46,699 nt of DNA from Mycobacterium simiae (GCF_008370645.1 NZ_VTZN01000020.1:1-46699), one strand, 5' to 3'. Shown: positions 14,922-26,449, numbered from the stretch's first letter. Translations and numbers: made by a program. The notes: generated by a model not told the origin, from the letters alone.

Positions 14922-15331
14922 CCTTGACTCCTTGCTGTTACCGCCGATGCGGCTGCGCCGACATCCAGGAGTTTATTGGTGTGGTCGACCGGAAAACAGG
15001 GCCCTCTTGCCAATCGGCGTCGGCCGGCGCCGAGCGGCTATGCGCTGACAATGCAACATATTCCGCTAGAAATTGTCTGGGGCAGCATCGGTGTCGCCTT
15101 GCCCTGGATGTCTTCGCGTCGCCGCATCGTGGAATATCAAGGCGGCATTGCTGTTTCGTGAGACGATCGACGTCGAGTCGCTTGACAACGGGGCAGGATC
15201 GCACGAAGGCACCGCTACCTGGATGTTGGTGGAGGTGCCAGATTTTCCGGTTTATTGGTGCTCTCACGGCGGCTCTCCGGTATGGTAAGCACCGCTTTAC
15301 GCCAGCTAACTTCTCTTGATCTGGAGAATCC
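14922..15331. other. 410-bp divergent intergenic region
   Basis: Lies between the secreted-protein gene (minus) and the CD225 gene (plus) and should hold both promoters. Reading toward the CD225 gene there is a TANNNT-type box TATGGT at 15281-15286, about 45 bp before its start codon, and a GGAGAA ribosome binding site at 15323-15328. A TTGACA at 15182 has no matching downstream box at normal spacing. I find no convincing gene, repeat or RNA here; short open frames on both strands lack conserved features. Confidence 0.4.
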
Positions 15332-15667
15332 ATGACACAACCACCACCGCCACCACCTGGTTACCCGCCGCAGCAGCCGCCAGCCGGTCAACAGCCGGAC
15401 AACTACCTGGTCTGGTCGATTCTGGTGACGTTGTTCTGCTGCCTTCCCCTTGGGATTGTGGCGATCATCAAGTCCACCCAGGTCAGTGGGTTGTGGGCGC
15501 AAGGGCGCTACGCGGAAGCTCAGGCAGCCTCTGACTCTGCCAAGAAGTTCGTCATGTGGTCGGCGATCGCCGGCGTGATCGTGTTCGTCATCTACGGCAT
15601 CTTGTTGGCGGTCGGTGCGCTCAACACCGACGTGTCGAGCGCGGCCATGCTAACGGGGATGCGCTAA
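15332..15667 (+). CDS. CD225/dispanin family membrane protein
   Basis: A 111-residue protein with a proline/glutamine-rich cytoplasmic-type N-terminus (PPPPPPGYPPQQPP) followed by the CD225 pattern: DNYLVWSILVTLFCCLPLGI as first membrane segment with the paired Cys, then KSTQVSGLWAQGRYAEAQAAS as the conserved intervening loop, and a second membrane segment near 75-98. This is the family that includes eukaryotic IFITM proteins; in bacteria the function is mostly unknown. GGAGAA lies a few bases before the ATG. A DUF2752 gene follows after 14 bp, so the two are likely co-transcribed. Confidence 0.9.
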   Translation: MTQPPPPPPGYPPQQPPAGQQPDNYLVWSILVTLFCCLPLGIVAIIKSTQVSGLWAQGRYAEAQAASDSAKKFVMWSAIAGVIVFVIYGILLAVGALNTDVSSAAMLTGMR

Positions 15668-15681
15668 GCCGGGTTGCGTTC

Positions 15682-16107
15682 ATGGTGACCCGCGCTGGGT
15701 CGGCACGGTTGAGTCTGGGTGCGCCGCTGCTGGTGGCGGCGTCCGCCACGTTGGCGTGCGCCGCCATCTGGGTGGGTGATCCGACGACTCCGGGCGGTCC
15801 GTTACCGGTATGCCCCACCAAGGCACTACTGGGCATCGATTGCCCGGGCTGCGGCAGCTTGCGGATGCTGTACAGCCTGATGCACGGCAATGTGTTGGCG
15901 GCTGCCAGGTTTAACGCTCTTGGCCTGGTCGCGGTGGTGCTCTTGGTGTGGGCTTACGCGGTGTGGACCTATGGTCGCCTGGTGGGCCGGCGAACTCGCG
16001 GATGGCAACGTAATCGCTGGGCGGCCGCAGTGACGCTGTCGCTGGTGCTGGTTTGGTTCGTGGTGCGCAATCTCCCGATTGCGCCCTTCAACGCATTATT
16101 CGTCTGA
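15682..16107 (+). CDS. DUF2752 membrane protein
   Basis: A 141-residue integral membrane protein with the DUF2752 signature: PVCPTKALLGIDCPGCG (Cys44, Cys54, Cys57) followed by SLRMLYSLMHGN and a conserved FNALGL. Three hydrophobic segments are seen, about 15-31, 75-95 and 112-130. The CPGCG motif could bind metal or a cofactor, but no function is established. ATG 15682 is 14 bp after the CD225 stop. lpqL starts 80 bp downstream, so this may be a three- to five-gene unit. Confidence 0.88.
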   Translation: MVTRAGSARLSLGAPLLVAASATLACAAIWVGDPTTPGGPLPVCPTKALLGIDCPGCGSLRMLYSLMHGNVLAAARFNALGLVAVVLLVWAYAVWTYGRLVGRRTRGWQRNRWAAAVTLSLVLVWFVVRNLPIAPFNALFV

Positions 16108-16187
16108 TTCGCAAGAGCAGCATCGGTTTCGTCACAGGTCGGTGGTTACGCGGCGAGACCCGAGCGCCGCGGTCTAATCTGGGCGCG

Positions 16188-17690
16188 ATGGTGAACAAGT
16201 CAAAGACCATGCCGGTGGTGCTTGTCGCGGGTGCCCTTGTTGCTTTGCTCGTAGTGGGTTGCGTCCGTTCGACGACGCGAACGCAGCCCGCTACCGGCAA
16301 TCCCGCTGCGGCCGAGTTCGCCAACATGTTGCGCGGCCGGGTGAGCACCGACGCGATGATGGCCCACCTGGCGAAGCTGCAGGACATCGCCAACGCCAAC
16401 AACGGCACCAGGGCGGTCGGTACCCCAGGCTATGAAGCCAGCGTCGACTATGTCGTCAACACTCTGCGCAACAACGGTTTTGACGTGCAAACGCCCGAGT
16501 TTTCGGCCCGCGTGTTTCGCGCCGAAAAAGGGTCGGTGACGGTCGGAGGCCTGACCGTGGAGGCGCGCGCGCTCGAGTACAGTCTCGGCACCGACCCAGC
16601 AGGGGTTACCGGGCCGCTGGTAGTCGTGCCCGCAGACGACAGCCCCGGCTGTACCGCTTCGGATTACGACAGACTGCCGGTGCAGGGTGCGGTGGCGGTG
16701 GTGGATCGGGGCAGCTGCGAGTTCGCCAACAAAGAAGACGTCGCAGCGCAGCAGGGCGCCGTTGCGCTCATCATCGTCGACAACGTCGACGAGCAGTCGA
16801 TGGGCGGCACTTTAGGGGTCAACACCGACGTCAAGATCCCGGTGGTCAGTGTCACGAAATCGGTGGGCATGCAGCTGCGCGGAAAATCCGGACCGACAAC
16901 CATCAAGCTCGCCGCCAGCACACAAAGTTTCAAGGCGCGTAACGTCATCGCGCAGACCAAAACCGGATCTGCCACCGACGTGGTGATGGCCGGCGCGCAC
17001 TTGGACAGCGTGCCGGAGGGGCCGGGCATCAACGACAACGGCTCCGGGGTAGCCGCGGTGCTGGAAACCGCGGTGCAACTGGGAAATTCGCCACAGGTGC
17101 ACAACGCGGTGCGGTTCGGGTTCTGGGGCGCCGAGGAGCTCGGACTGATCGGGTCGCGCAACTACGTCGAGTCGTTAGACCTCGACGCGCTCAAGAGCAT
17201 CGCGCTGTATCTGAACTTCGACATGCTGGCGTCCCCCAATCCTGGTTACTTCACTTATGACGGAGACCAATCCCTGCCGCTGGACGCCCGAGGCGAGCCG
17301 GTGGTGCCCGAGGGTTCGGCCGGAATCGAGCGCACGTTGGTTGCCTACCTGAAGCTGGCTGGCAAGACGGCGCAGGACACCTCGTTTGACGGCCGCTCCG
17401 ACTATGACGGATTCAGTCTGGCTGGGATTCCCTCTGGCGGTTTGTTCGCCGGTGCCGAGGTCAAGAAAACCGAGGAGCAGGCAAAGCTATGGGGCGGTAC
17501 CGCAAACGAGCCCTTCGACCCCAACTATCACCAAAAGGGTGACACCCTTGAGCACATCGACCGCACGTCGCTGGGCATCCAGGGCAGCGGTGTGGCCTAT
17601 GCCGTCGGCCTGTACGCGCAGGACGTGACCGGCCGAAACGGTGTTCCGGTGATCGGGGACCGCACCCGTCACTTGCTCGTCAAGCCATGA
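16188..17690 (+). CDS. lpqL: lipoprotein aminopeptidase LpqL
   Basis: Exported M28-family zinc aminopeptidase with an inserted protease-associated (PA) domain. ATG 16188 gives 500 residues, as in M. tuberculosis, with a lipobox LVVGC (Cys25). Zinc and catalytic residues are intact: His271 in AGAHLDS, Asp283 in GINDNGSG, Glu316-Glu317 in WGAEE, Asp345 in YLNFDM and His448 in NYHQKGDT. The PA domain spans roughly 140-230. It probably acts at the outer face of the membrane, trimming peptides; the natural substrate is not known to me. Its stop overlaps the next gene, a duplicate, as ATGA. Confidence 0.95.
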   Translation: MVNKSKTMPVVLVAGALVALLVVGCVRSTTRTQPATGNPAAAEFANMLRGRVSTDAMMAHLAKLQDIANANNGTRAVGTPGYEASVDYVVNTLRNNGFDVQTPEFSARVFRAEKGSVTVGGLTVEARALEYSLGTDPAGVTGPLVVVPADDSPGCTASDYDRLPVQGAVAVVDRGSCEFANKEDVAAQQGAVALIIVDNVDEQSMGGTLGVNTDVKIPVVSVTKSVGMQLRGKSGPTTIKLAASTQSFKARNVIAQTKTGSATDVVMAGAHLDSVPEGPGINDNGSGVAAVLETAVQLGNSPQVHNAVRFGFWGAEELGLIGSRNYVESLDLDALKSIALYLNFDMLASPNPGYFTYDGDQSLPLDARGEPVVPEGSAGIERTLVAYLKLAGKTAQDTSFDGRSDYDGFSLAGIPSGGLFAGAEVKKTEEQAKLWGGTANEPFDPNYHQKGDTLEHIDRTSLGIQGSGVAYAVGLYAQDVTGRNGVPVIGDRTRHLLVKP

Positions 17691-19168
17691 TGCGCGGCCT
17701 CGTCTTTCGGCTGGGCGCCACCCTGCTGCTGATCTGCGTGCCGGCAGGGTGCTCGGCGCCCAACCCGGCGCCACCGGCCGCGGCAGCCGATCTGGGCCGT
17801 GCGTTGGCCGCCAAGATCACCGCCGACGCGATGTTTATCCATCTGCGGGCGCTGCAGGCAATTGCGAACTCCCATAACGGCAACCGGGCAGCTGGGACTC
17901 CGGGCTATGACGCCAGCGTTGACTACATCATGAAAGCATTGCGCGACAAGGGCTTTGAGGTCTCAACCCAGCAGTTTGAGCGATTGTCCAATGTCTCGCA
18001 AGGCAAGCCGGCGCTGACGGTCGCTGGTCGCAGTTATCCCGTCGACCAGGCTTCGTTGCTGGTCCGGACAGCACCGGCAGGGCTGACTGGCCAGCCGGTG
18101 CGCCCCTCTCAACCGGCCGGCTGCGCCGCTGCCGACTACCCACCCCTGCTGCCAAAGGGTGCCATTGCCGTCGTCGACGACACCCGCTGCTCGGTCGGCG
18201 ACAAACAGAACAGCGCGGTGGCCAAGGGCGCCAGCGCACTGATCGTGGTGAGCGAGCCGAAGGGCCAGGGCAGCCCGCCCACTCTTTTCACCCCCGGCTA
18301 CTACAACCAGCTGACCGTGCCGGTGGCGGTGATCGGAGCCGAGGCCGCTGCCGCGCTAGGACGCGCCACCACTGCCGTACGTCTGGTGCTGGACGCCGAG
18401 AACGTCAAGATCACATCACGAAACGTGCTGGCGCAGACCAAGACCGGGGCGCCGGGTGAGGTGATCTTGGTCGGCGCGCGACTCGATAGCCCGCCCGGGA
18501 GCCCGGGCATCAATATGGCCGGCTCCGGAGTTGCCGCCGTGCTGGAAACGGCGCTGCAGCTGGGTCCGTTGCCGGCGGTGAGCAACGCGGTACGGTTTGC
18601 CTTCTGGGGTGCTGAGCAGGAACGGCCTAACGGCGCCATGGAATACGTCTTCGGGCTGGATAACGAACAGCTCAACAACATCGCGATGTACCTGAACTTC
18701 GACATGCTGGGCTCGCCAAACGCGGGCTTTTTCACCGACGATGGCGACCAGTCTGGTCCGTTGGGGCCCGGTGTGGCTTCGGGTGATGTGCCGGAGGGTT
18801 CGGCCGGTATCGAGCGCACCCTGGGCGGCTACTTGAACCTGGCCGGTAAGCGGCCGGCCGACATGCCGTTGACCATCAACGCCGGCTACCGCCCGTTTTT
18901 GGTCGCGGGTGTGCCGATCGGGGGGATGACCACCGGTGCGTCGCAAACGAAAACGAATGTGCAGGCCCGGCTCTGGGGTGGTCAGCCCGGTGTCGCGTTC
19001 GATCCCAACTACCAGAGTCCCCGAGACACCGTCGACAACATCGACAGGGAAGCGCTGGCGGTCATGGGTTCTGGTGTGGCGTTCGCGGTGGGCAGCTATG
19101 CGCAGTCCATCGGGGGTGTCAACGGCGTCACTCCCCGTGACAAGCGCCATCGCGTGCGGATGTCATAG
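17687..19168 (+). CDS. LpqL-like lipoprotein, degenerate M28 pseudo-peptidase
   Basis: A tandem duplicate of lpqL: 493 residues, lipobox VPAGC (Cys22), the same PA-plus-M28 layout and long stretches of similarity such as GSGVAAVLETALQLG and EGSAGIERTL. Most metal and catalytic positions are changed: His271 of LpqL is Arg265, bridging Asp283 is Met277, Glu317 is Gln311 and His448 is Gln443; only Glu310 and Asp339 remain. It is therefore unlikely to be a zinc peptidase. The frame is fully open with normal codon use, so it looks maintained rather than decaying. ATG 17687 overlaps the lpqL stop (ATGATG), so expression is coupled. A binding, scaffolding or regulatory role is inference. I do not recall this copy in M. 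tuberculosis. Confidence 0.9.
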   Translation: MMRGLVFRLGATLLLICVPAGCSAPNPAPPAAAADLGRALAAKITADAMFIHLRALQAIANSHNGNRAAGTPGYDASVDYIMKALRDKGFEVSTQQFERLSNVSQGKPALTVAGRSYPVDQASLLVRTAPAGLTGQPVRPSQPAGCAAADYPPLLPKGAIAVVDDTRCSVGDKQNSAVAKGASALIVVSEPKGQGSPPTLFTPGYYNQLTVPVAVIGAEAAAALGRATTAVRLVLDAENVKITSRNVLAQTKTGAPGEVILVGARLDSPPGSPGINMAGSGVAAVLETALQLGPLPAVSNAVRFAFWGAEQERPNGAMEYVFGLDNEQLNNIAMYLNFDMLGSPNAGFFTDDGDQSGPLGPGVASGDVPEGSAGIERTLGGYLNLAGKRPADMPLTINAGYRPFLVAGVPIGGMTTGASQTKTNVQARLWGGQPGVAFDPNYQSPRDTVDNIDREALAVMGSGVAFAVGSYAQSIGGVNGVTPRDKRHRVRMS

Positions 19169-19355
19169 CCACGGTGGCTGGGCTGCCGATCTCCGGCGCG
19201 GGCTGGGCCGGTGGACTTCATCGGCGTCGCGGGCTGGATTTTGCGAATCGCCGGGACAGCTGGGCTTCATCGCGGCTTCGTTTGGGCACTGACGCTAACC
19301 AACCCATCTAGACTGAGATTCCTTGGTTCAGGCCGGTCGGGACGGGGTCAACTAC

Positions 19356-20855
19356 ATGGATAACCGTGGGCGGAAAAGGCTGCAATTACCTAAGGTGCGC
19401 GCGCGGCGGCAGATCGCGGCGCTACGGGCGGCGACAGCCTGCCTAGGGGCGATGCTGGTGGTGGGCGGGTGTACAACCATGGTTGAGGGGCGGCCGTTGT
19501 CGATCCTCAACGACCCCTTCCGGGTGGGCGGTCTGCCCGCGACCAACGGTCCCAGCGGCCCCCGTCCGAATGGACCCGCGCCCACCGGCACGGTGCTCAA
19601 CACGAACAACGGACCCATCGACAAGTTGTCGTTGTTGTCGGTCAACGACATTCAGGAATACTGGAAGGCTGCCTATAGCGAGTCCCTGCAGGGCACCTTC
19701 AAGCCGGTCGACAAGCTGGTGTCCTACAACTCCAATGACCCCAACAGCCCCGTAGTCTGCAACAACGAGACCTACGAGCTCGTCAACGCGTTCTTTACTT
19801 CTCGCTGCAACATGATCGCTTGGGACCGCGGCGTATTCATGCCCGTCGCGCAGAAGTATTTCGGCGATATGTCCGTCAATGGCGTGTTGGCACACGAGTT
19901 CGGGCACGCGCTGCAAGTGATGGCGAAGTTGGTCACCCGCAAAGACCCCACCATCGTCCGCGAACAGCAAGCGGATTGCTTTGCCGGCGTCTACCTGTAC
20001 GAGGTCGCTGAAGGCAAGTCGCCGCGCTTTACCCTGAGCACCGCCGACGGGCTGGATCACGTGCTAGCTGGGATTATCACCACGCGCGACCCGGTGATGG
20101 ACGCGGATTCGGAAAACGACGACGAGCACGGGTCGGCTTTGGACCGGGTGAGTGCCTTTCAAATGGGCTTCCTCAGCGGCGCCAAGGCGTGTGCGGCAAT
20201 CAACCAGTCCGAGATCGAGCAGCGCCGCGGTGACCTGCCGACCGGCCTACGCGTCGACAGCAGCGGCACCACCGAGACCGGTGAAGTCCCGATCAACGAG
20301 GACACGTTGCAGACATTGATGGAGCTGATGGGCAAGATCTTCTCGCCCAAGAATCCGCCTACCTTGTCGTATGCCGCGGCCAGCTGCCCCGATGCGAAGG
20401 CGAGCCCGCCGGCGTCCTACTGCCCGGCCACCAACACGATCGTGGTGGACTTGCCGGCGTTGGCGGCAATGGGAAAGGTCGCCGGCGCAGCGGAACAGTC
20501 TTTGCCGCAGGGCGATGACACCGCTTTGTCGATCGTGATGTCGCGATACGCGCTGGCAGGCCAGCATGAACGTGGGCTGGCCATGCAGAGCCCCTGGACT
20601 GCGCTGCGGACGGCTTGCCTGACCGGCGTTGCGCACCGCAAGATGGCCGAACCCATTGACCTGCCGTCCGGGCAGCAACTCATCCTGACCGCCGGTGACC
20701 TCGACGAAGCTGTTGCCGGGCTGCTGACCAACCATATGGTTGCCAGTGACGCCGACGGCATCAGCGTGCCCGCCGGGTTTACCCGGATCGCCGCATTCCG
20801 GGCCGGGGTCGTTGGCGCCGATATGGACGGGTGCTACTCGCGCTACGCGGTTTAG
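19356..20855 (+). CDS. lpqM: lipoprotein peptidase LpqM
   Basis: Exported lipoprotein with a zinc metalloprotease motif. ATG 19356 gives 499 residues, beginning with a basic N-terminus, a hydrophobic stretch and lipobox VVGGC (Cys39). HEFGH at 180-184 is the zinc site, followed by EQQADCFAGVYL, where the acidic residues supply the third ligand, as in neutral zinc metallopeptidases of the YpfJ type. It corresponds to Rv0419 as remembered. It follows the lpqL pair after a 187-bp gap, so it may have its own promoter. Its 3' end faces a decayed PE_PGRS gene. Substrate unknown. Confidence 0.93.
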   Translation: MDNRGRKRLQLPKVRARRQIAALRAATACLGAMLVVGGCTTMVEGRPLSILNDPFRVGGLPATNGPSGPRPNGPAPTGTVLNTNNGPIDKLSLLSVNDIQEYWKAAYSESLQGTFKPVDKLVSYNSNDPNSPVVCNNETYELVNAFFTSRCNMIAWDRGVFMPVAQKYFGDMSVNGVLAHEFGHALQVMAKLVTRKDPTIVREQQADCFAGVYLYEVAEGKSPRFTLSTADGLDHVLAGIITTRDPVMDADSENDDEHGSALDRVSAFQMGFLSGAKACAAINQSEIEQRRGDLPTGLRVDSSGTTETGEVPINEDTLQTLMELMGKIFSPKNPPTLSYAAASCPDAKASPPASYCPATNTIVVDLPALAAMGKVAGAAEQSLPQGDDTALSIVMSRYALAGQHERGLAMQSPWTALRTACLTGVAHRKMAEPIDLPSGQQLILTAGDLDEAVAGLLTNHMVASDADGISVPAGFTRIAAFRAGVVGADMDGCYSRYAV

Positions 20856-21490
20856 GCCGGTGTTGCCGCCGTTGCCGCCGTCGCCGTATGTCGACGCGGT
20901 GAAGGTGCCGTTGATCACTAGCCCGGCGTTGCCGCTGTCGCCGCTGTTCCCGCCCGACCCGATGAACCCGAGGGCGCCGCCGCCGGCACCGCCGTTGCCG
21001 ATCAATCCGGTGGCTCCACCGGCACCCCCGGGCTGGCTGGGGCGCCGGAGCCACCGGTGCCGCCGTCGCTCGGCAAGTACCCCTCCCGGCTCACCGGCCT
21101 CCCCGGTCCCCGTTGGTGCCATTGCCGATCAGCGGGCGGCCCAACACCGCCGCGGCGGGCGCATTGACCACAGCCAGCAGGCCTTGCTCCCGGGTCTGCA
21201 ACGGCGCGGCACTAGCCGCCTCGGCGGCCGCATACCCGCCCCAGCTGCGGCCAGCGCCGGCGCGAACCGGGCGCTGAAACGCCGCCCGCCTGAACGCTTC
21301 GCGCCTGATACTGCTCGGCGTGATGGGAAAACAACGCCGCAACGGCCACCGACACCTCATCACCAGCGGCGGCCACCAGCGCTCTGGTCGGGACCGCGGC
21401 CGCCGCATTGGCGGCGGTCGACAAGTCAATCCCAGCGAGACTTTCTGCTGCCATCGCCACTACGCCCGGCGCGGCAATCACCAACGACAT
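20856..21490 (-). pseudogene. PE_PGRS pseudogene, multiply frameshifted
   Basis: On the minus strand ATG 21490, after a GGGAG ribosome binding site, opens a PE domain (SLVIAAPGVVAMAAESLAG ... FSHHAEQYQ). The frame is then lost near 21300; the rest of the PE domain continues in another frame ([31 protein letters not shown]). A further shift near 21110 leads to GTGEAGEPGG and more shifts to GGAGGATGLIGNGGAGG. The Gly-rich part ends by running antisense into the 3' end of lpqM. At least three disruptions mean no intact protein. The GRPLIGNG segment is nearly identical at DNA level to that of the PE_PGRS gene at 26782-28191. Confidence 0.85.
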
Positions 21491-21691
21491 CTGCTCCCCG
21501 TTCAACTGTTCGATCTGACTGGCGGGCGATTCCGATAAGCGGAGGATGGTCCTCCGGCAACGGATTCGGAAGCTATCCGGTGCCATTTCGGCTCATCAGA
21601 CCCAAACCCCGGGTCACTGCGGGCGGCGGATTGCGCATCCATCAATCCGTCCCGTTTTGGTAGCAGCGGGTGTTGGACCTGTGTGGCATAA

Positions 21692-21707
21692 TCGAAAGTA
21701 TGTTCGA
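21692..21707 (+). promoter_or_regulatory. LexA (SOS) box overlapping the HNH gene start
   Basis: TCGAAAGTATGTTCGA matches the mycobacterial SOS box TCGAAC-N4-GTTCGA in 11 of 12 specified positions. The ATG start codon of the HNH gene (21700-21702) lies in the spacer and right half-site, so bound LexA would cover the initiation region. Several 13E12-family genes in M. tuberculosis are LexA-regulated, which supports the call. Confidence 0.85.
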
Positions 21708-23190
21708 ACGCATAGTCGCCCAGAATGAGGAGTGGTTCGAGCGGCGTTATCCCGCAACGACGGCGGAGTCGGCGGCTTTGGTGGATCGGATCTGCGCGGC
21801 CACGCGGGCGGAAAATCGGGCGACAGGGGAGCGGTTGGCCGCGATCGGCGAGCTTGATGTGTTGCGGTTGCAGGCGTCTGGCGAGCGTGAGTCGTGGGGG
21901 ACTGATACCTGGGAGGCGGTGAGCGCTGAGGTCGCCGCGGCGTTGCGGATCAGTCAGGGGTTGGCGTCGAGCTATCTGCACTATTCGCGGGCACTGCGCA
22001 ACCGGCTGCCTAAGGTTGGCGCCATGTTGCTGGCCGGTGACATCAGCTATGCGACGTTTCAGACGATGGTGTATCGCACCGACTTAATCGACGACAACGA
22101 CGTGATGGCCCTCGTCGACGCCGAACTTGCCGTGAAAGTGAGCCGATGGCCGTCGATGACACGATCACGACTATCCGCCTACGTCGACCGGGTGGTGGCC
22201 CGCGCCGATCGTGATGCGGTGCGCCGCCGCCGGGAGCAGCAGGCGGAACGCGAACTGTCGATCTGGGACGACGGCAGCGGCCTCACCGAAGTCTTTGGCA
22301 GGCTGGTCAGCACCGACGCGTATGCGTTGGATGCGCGCCTGGATGCGTTGGCTGCCACGGTGTGCGACGGTGACCCGCGCACTCGCAACCAGCGTCGCGC
22401 CGACGCCATGGGCGCCTTGACGGGAGGGGCCGAACGGCTGGAGTGCCGCTGTGGGCAGCCGGGCTGCGCCGCAGCTACCACGCCGGTGCCGCGGCCCGTG
22501 GTAATCCATGTGGTCGCCGATCAGGCGAGCCTCAACGGCAGTTCACCGAACCCTGCCGCGATGGTCGACCGCGAGGGACTCATACCCGCCGAGTTGATTG
22601 CCGAATTGGCCGACTCGGCACGGCTGCGCCCGCTCGTGCATCCGGCCGACGCAGCCTCCGAGCCTGGTTATACGCCGTCGCGTGCGTTGGCTGATTTCGT
22701 CCGCTGCCGCGATTTAACCTGTCGGTTTCCCGGGTGCGATCGGCCCGCACTGCACACCGACATCGACCACACGATCCCGTATGGCGATGGCGGTGCCACC
22801 CACGCCTCTAACTTGAAATGCCTTTGTAGAAGCCATCATTTGATCAAGACCTTTTGGGGTTGGCGCGATAAACAACTACCCGACGGCACGGTGATTTGGA
22901 CCTCGCCGTCGGGCCATACCTACGTCACCGCTCCGGGTAGCGCGCTGCTATTTCCCAGCTTGTGCGCACCAACCGGCCAGGTACCCAGCCGCGAGCCGGA
23001 AGGCGGTGCCGACCGCTGTGGGGACCGCACCGCGATGATGCCGATCCGCGCCACCACCCGGGCGCAGAACCGCGCCGCCTACGTTGCCGCCGAACGGCGG
23101 CAAAACCAGCAGGCCCGCGAAAGTGTCGCTGCCCAGCAGCGACCTGAGGAAGTACCAGCCGCCGCAGACGACGAGCCGCCACCTTTCTAG
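21700..23190 (+). CDS. 13E12-family DUF222/HNH endonuclease domain protein
   Basis: A 496-residue member of the mycobacterial 13E12 repeat family: an N-terminal DUF222 domain (about 20-300) and a C-terminal HNH nuclease motif. The latter reads CRDLTCRFPGCDRP (about 333-346), then DIDHTIPYGDGG and NLKCLCRSHH, providing the four-cysteine structural metal site and the HNH histidines. These genes behave as dispersed, possibly mobile or intron-like repeats; their biological role is unclear. The start ATG 21700 places the product opening MFERIVAQNEEW inside a LexA box, so DNA-damage induction is expected. The stop TAG abuts the stop of the convergent hydrolase gene with no spacer. Confidence 0.92.
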   Translation: MFERIVAQNEEWFERRYPATTAESAALVDRICAATRAENRATGERLAAIGELDVLRLQASGERESWGTDTWEAVSAEVAAALRISQGLASSYLHYSRALRNRLPKVGAMLLAGDISYATFQTMVYRTDLIDDNDVMALVDAELAVKVSRWPSMTRSRLSAYVDRVVARADRDAVRRRREQQAERELSIWDDGSGLTEVFGRLVSTDAYALDARLDALAATVCDGDPRTRNQRRADAMGALTGGAERLECRCGQPGCAAATTPVPRPVVIHVVADQASLNGSSPNPAAMVDREGLIPAELIAELADSARLRPLVHPADAASEPGYTPSRALADFVRCRDLTCRFPGCDRPALHTDIDHTIPYGDGGATHASNLKCLCRSHHLIKTFWGWRDKQLPDGTVIWTSPSGHTYVTAPGSALLFPSLCAPTGQVPSREPEGGADRCGDRTAMMPIRATTRAQNRAAYVAAERRQNQQARESVAAQQRPEEVPAAADDEPPPF

Positions 23191-23816
23191 CTAGCCTGTT
23201 TGGCCTGGCAACAGGCGCAATGACGCCTCGACGGCCAGCCCGGCGACGTCGACGGTCTTCGAAGCCAGGTCGTGGCGCGCACCGGTGATCTCCACGACCT
23301 CGGTCGGCGCGGCGATGAGCGCAGCAGCGTGGCGCACTTCCGCGAGCGTGCCGAACGGATCGGAGCTGCCGTGGGTGAAAACCGTGGGTGTCGTGATGTT
23401 CGGTAGATGCTCGGTGCGGACGCGCTCCGGCTTGCCGGGCGGGTGCACCGGATAAGAGAACAGGGTCAACACGTCGACCGGCGCTTGCCCTGATGCCACC
23501 ACCATGGACGTTTGCCGGCCGCCGTAGGAATGCCCGCCCGCTATCAGCGGGCCGCCGGCAAGGCCTCGGCACAATTCGATCGCTTCGACAATGCCGGCCC
23601 GGTCGGATTCTGCCGAGCCGGACGGCGGACCTTTGGGGCGGCGGCGGCGGTAGGGCAGGTTATACCGGACCGCCACCCAGCCATGCCGCGCCCACTCGTC
23701 GCAAACATGTTGCAGCAGCACCGACTCCCGGCTGCCACCGGCGCCGTGGGTCAGCACCACGACGCCGTGCGGGGAGCCGTCAGGTCGGTGTGCGACCCCA
23801 GCGATCTGATCGAGGT

Positions 23817-23820
<4 letters not shown>
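23191..23820 (-). CDS. alpha/beta-hydrolase, dienelactone hydrolase-like
   Basis: A 209-residue alpha/beta-hydrolase, same length as Rv0421c as I recall. THGAGG near residue 24 forms the oxyanion region, GGHSYGG holds the nucleophilic serine, THGSSDPFG the acid and GARHDL the catalytic histidine. Function is not established; position after thiC and thiD, with the ATGA overlap to thiD, suggests co-expression under the thiC riboswitch. It could be a phosphate-ester or thioester hydrolase serving thiamine metabolism, but that is inference. Confidence 0.88.
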
Positions 23821-26391
<2,571 letters not shown>

Positions 26392-26449
26392 TGGTTGATC
26401 TGTCCCACGCTAGCGCAGCGCGGCGCCGCTGTGCAGGTGCGACTTGGTG

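Noticed and set aside
15182..15210. TTGACA as a -35 box before the CD225 gene
   Set aside because: No -10-like hexamer at 16-18 bp; the spacing and distance from the gene do not fit.
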